7,591 bases of DNA from Clostridiales bacterium (GTDB lineage: Bacteria; Bacillota; Clostridia; Tissierellales; Sedimentibacteraceae), in NCBI GenBank assembly GCA_003497505.1, contig DNNV01000149.1:1-7591 (forward strand), written 5' to 3'. A program made the translations under genes and the position numbers. Positions within the stretch are counted from its first letter, which is position 1. Each line of letters begins with the position of its first letter. This document shows positions 7,508-7,591 of the stretch, one piece after another. The notes beneath the pieces are model-generated. The model saw nothing but the letters and a program-made list of their open reading frames with translations, was not told the origin of the DNA and did not search any database.

Positions 7508-7591
7508 TTAAATTCCTAAGCTGTCAAGCTTTTTCAAATCATATCTGTTGATAATGTCTATAAGCTTTATCGAATACTGTGAATCCGTAGC
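7508..7591 (-). CDS. C-terminal end of a probable GH73 endo-beta-N-acetylglucosaminidase (partial)
   Basis: Only the last 27 codons and the TAA lie in the window; the gene continues past the right edge. The open frame reads ATDSQYSIKLIDIINRYDL followed by KKLDSLGI. This resembles the C-terminal end of LYZ2/FlgJ-type glucosaminidase domains, which usually read YATDPxYAxKLxxIIxxYxLxxYD. Such enzymes cut the glycan strands of peptidoglycan and are exported. The assignment rests on a short motif match from memory; the reading frame itself is supported by the terminator immediately after its stop codon. In B. subtilis this position upstream of rph is held by gerM, also an envelope gene but a different family. 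Confidence 0.6.
   Translation of the reverse strand, partial: ATDSQYSIKLIDIINRYDLKKLDSLGI

Overview
The window looks like chromosomal DNA from a low- to mid-GC Gram-positive bacterium, most likely in the Clostridia. Three things point there: strong AGGAGG-type ribosome sites, a Bacillus-type LexA box in front of a uvrB-uvrA pair, and the order rph - ITPase - YsnB-type phosphodiesterase, which matches B. subtilis rph-ysnA-ysnB. I cannot name the genus from the sequence.

Layout. Almost everything reads on the minus strand. From the right edge: (1) 7508-7591 is the last 27 codons of a probable GH73 glucosaminidase, closed by a GC-rich hairpin terminator. (2) A consensus-like promoter at 7438-7466 starts a tight three-gene operon: rph (RNase PH), an RdgB/HAM1 nucleotide pyrophosphatase and a small metallophosphoesterase. 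The genes are joined by two ATGA stop/start overlaps and end in a terminator at 5551-5576. (3) A near-perfect promoter at 5521-5549, with a 13/14 LexA box just downstream of its -10, drives uvrB, uvrA and a 76-residue protein of unknown function. That transcript ends at a hairpin at 365-395. (4) At the left edge, on the plus strand and converging on the uvr operon, is a 78-codon gene for a secreted tryptophan-rich peptide. It has a very strong ribosome site and ends in a long 13-bp-armed hairpin. No gap exceeds 300 bases.

How the genes fit together. The rph operon combines tRNA 3'-end trimming with removal of damaged (deaminated) purine nucleotides and a phosphodiesterase of unknown substrate. 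The uvr operon supplies the damage-sensing and helicase-loading subunits of nucleotide excision repair. UvrC is not in the window. The least explained items are the small protein that appears to share the SOS-controlled uvrBA transcript and the Trp-rich exported peptide. I see no CRISPR array, insertion sequence, tRNA or phage structure.
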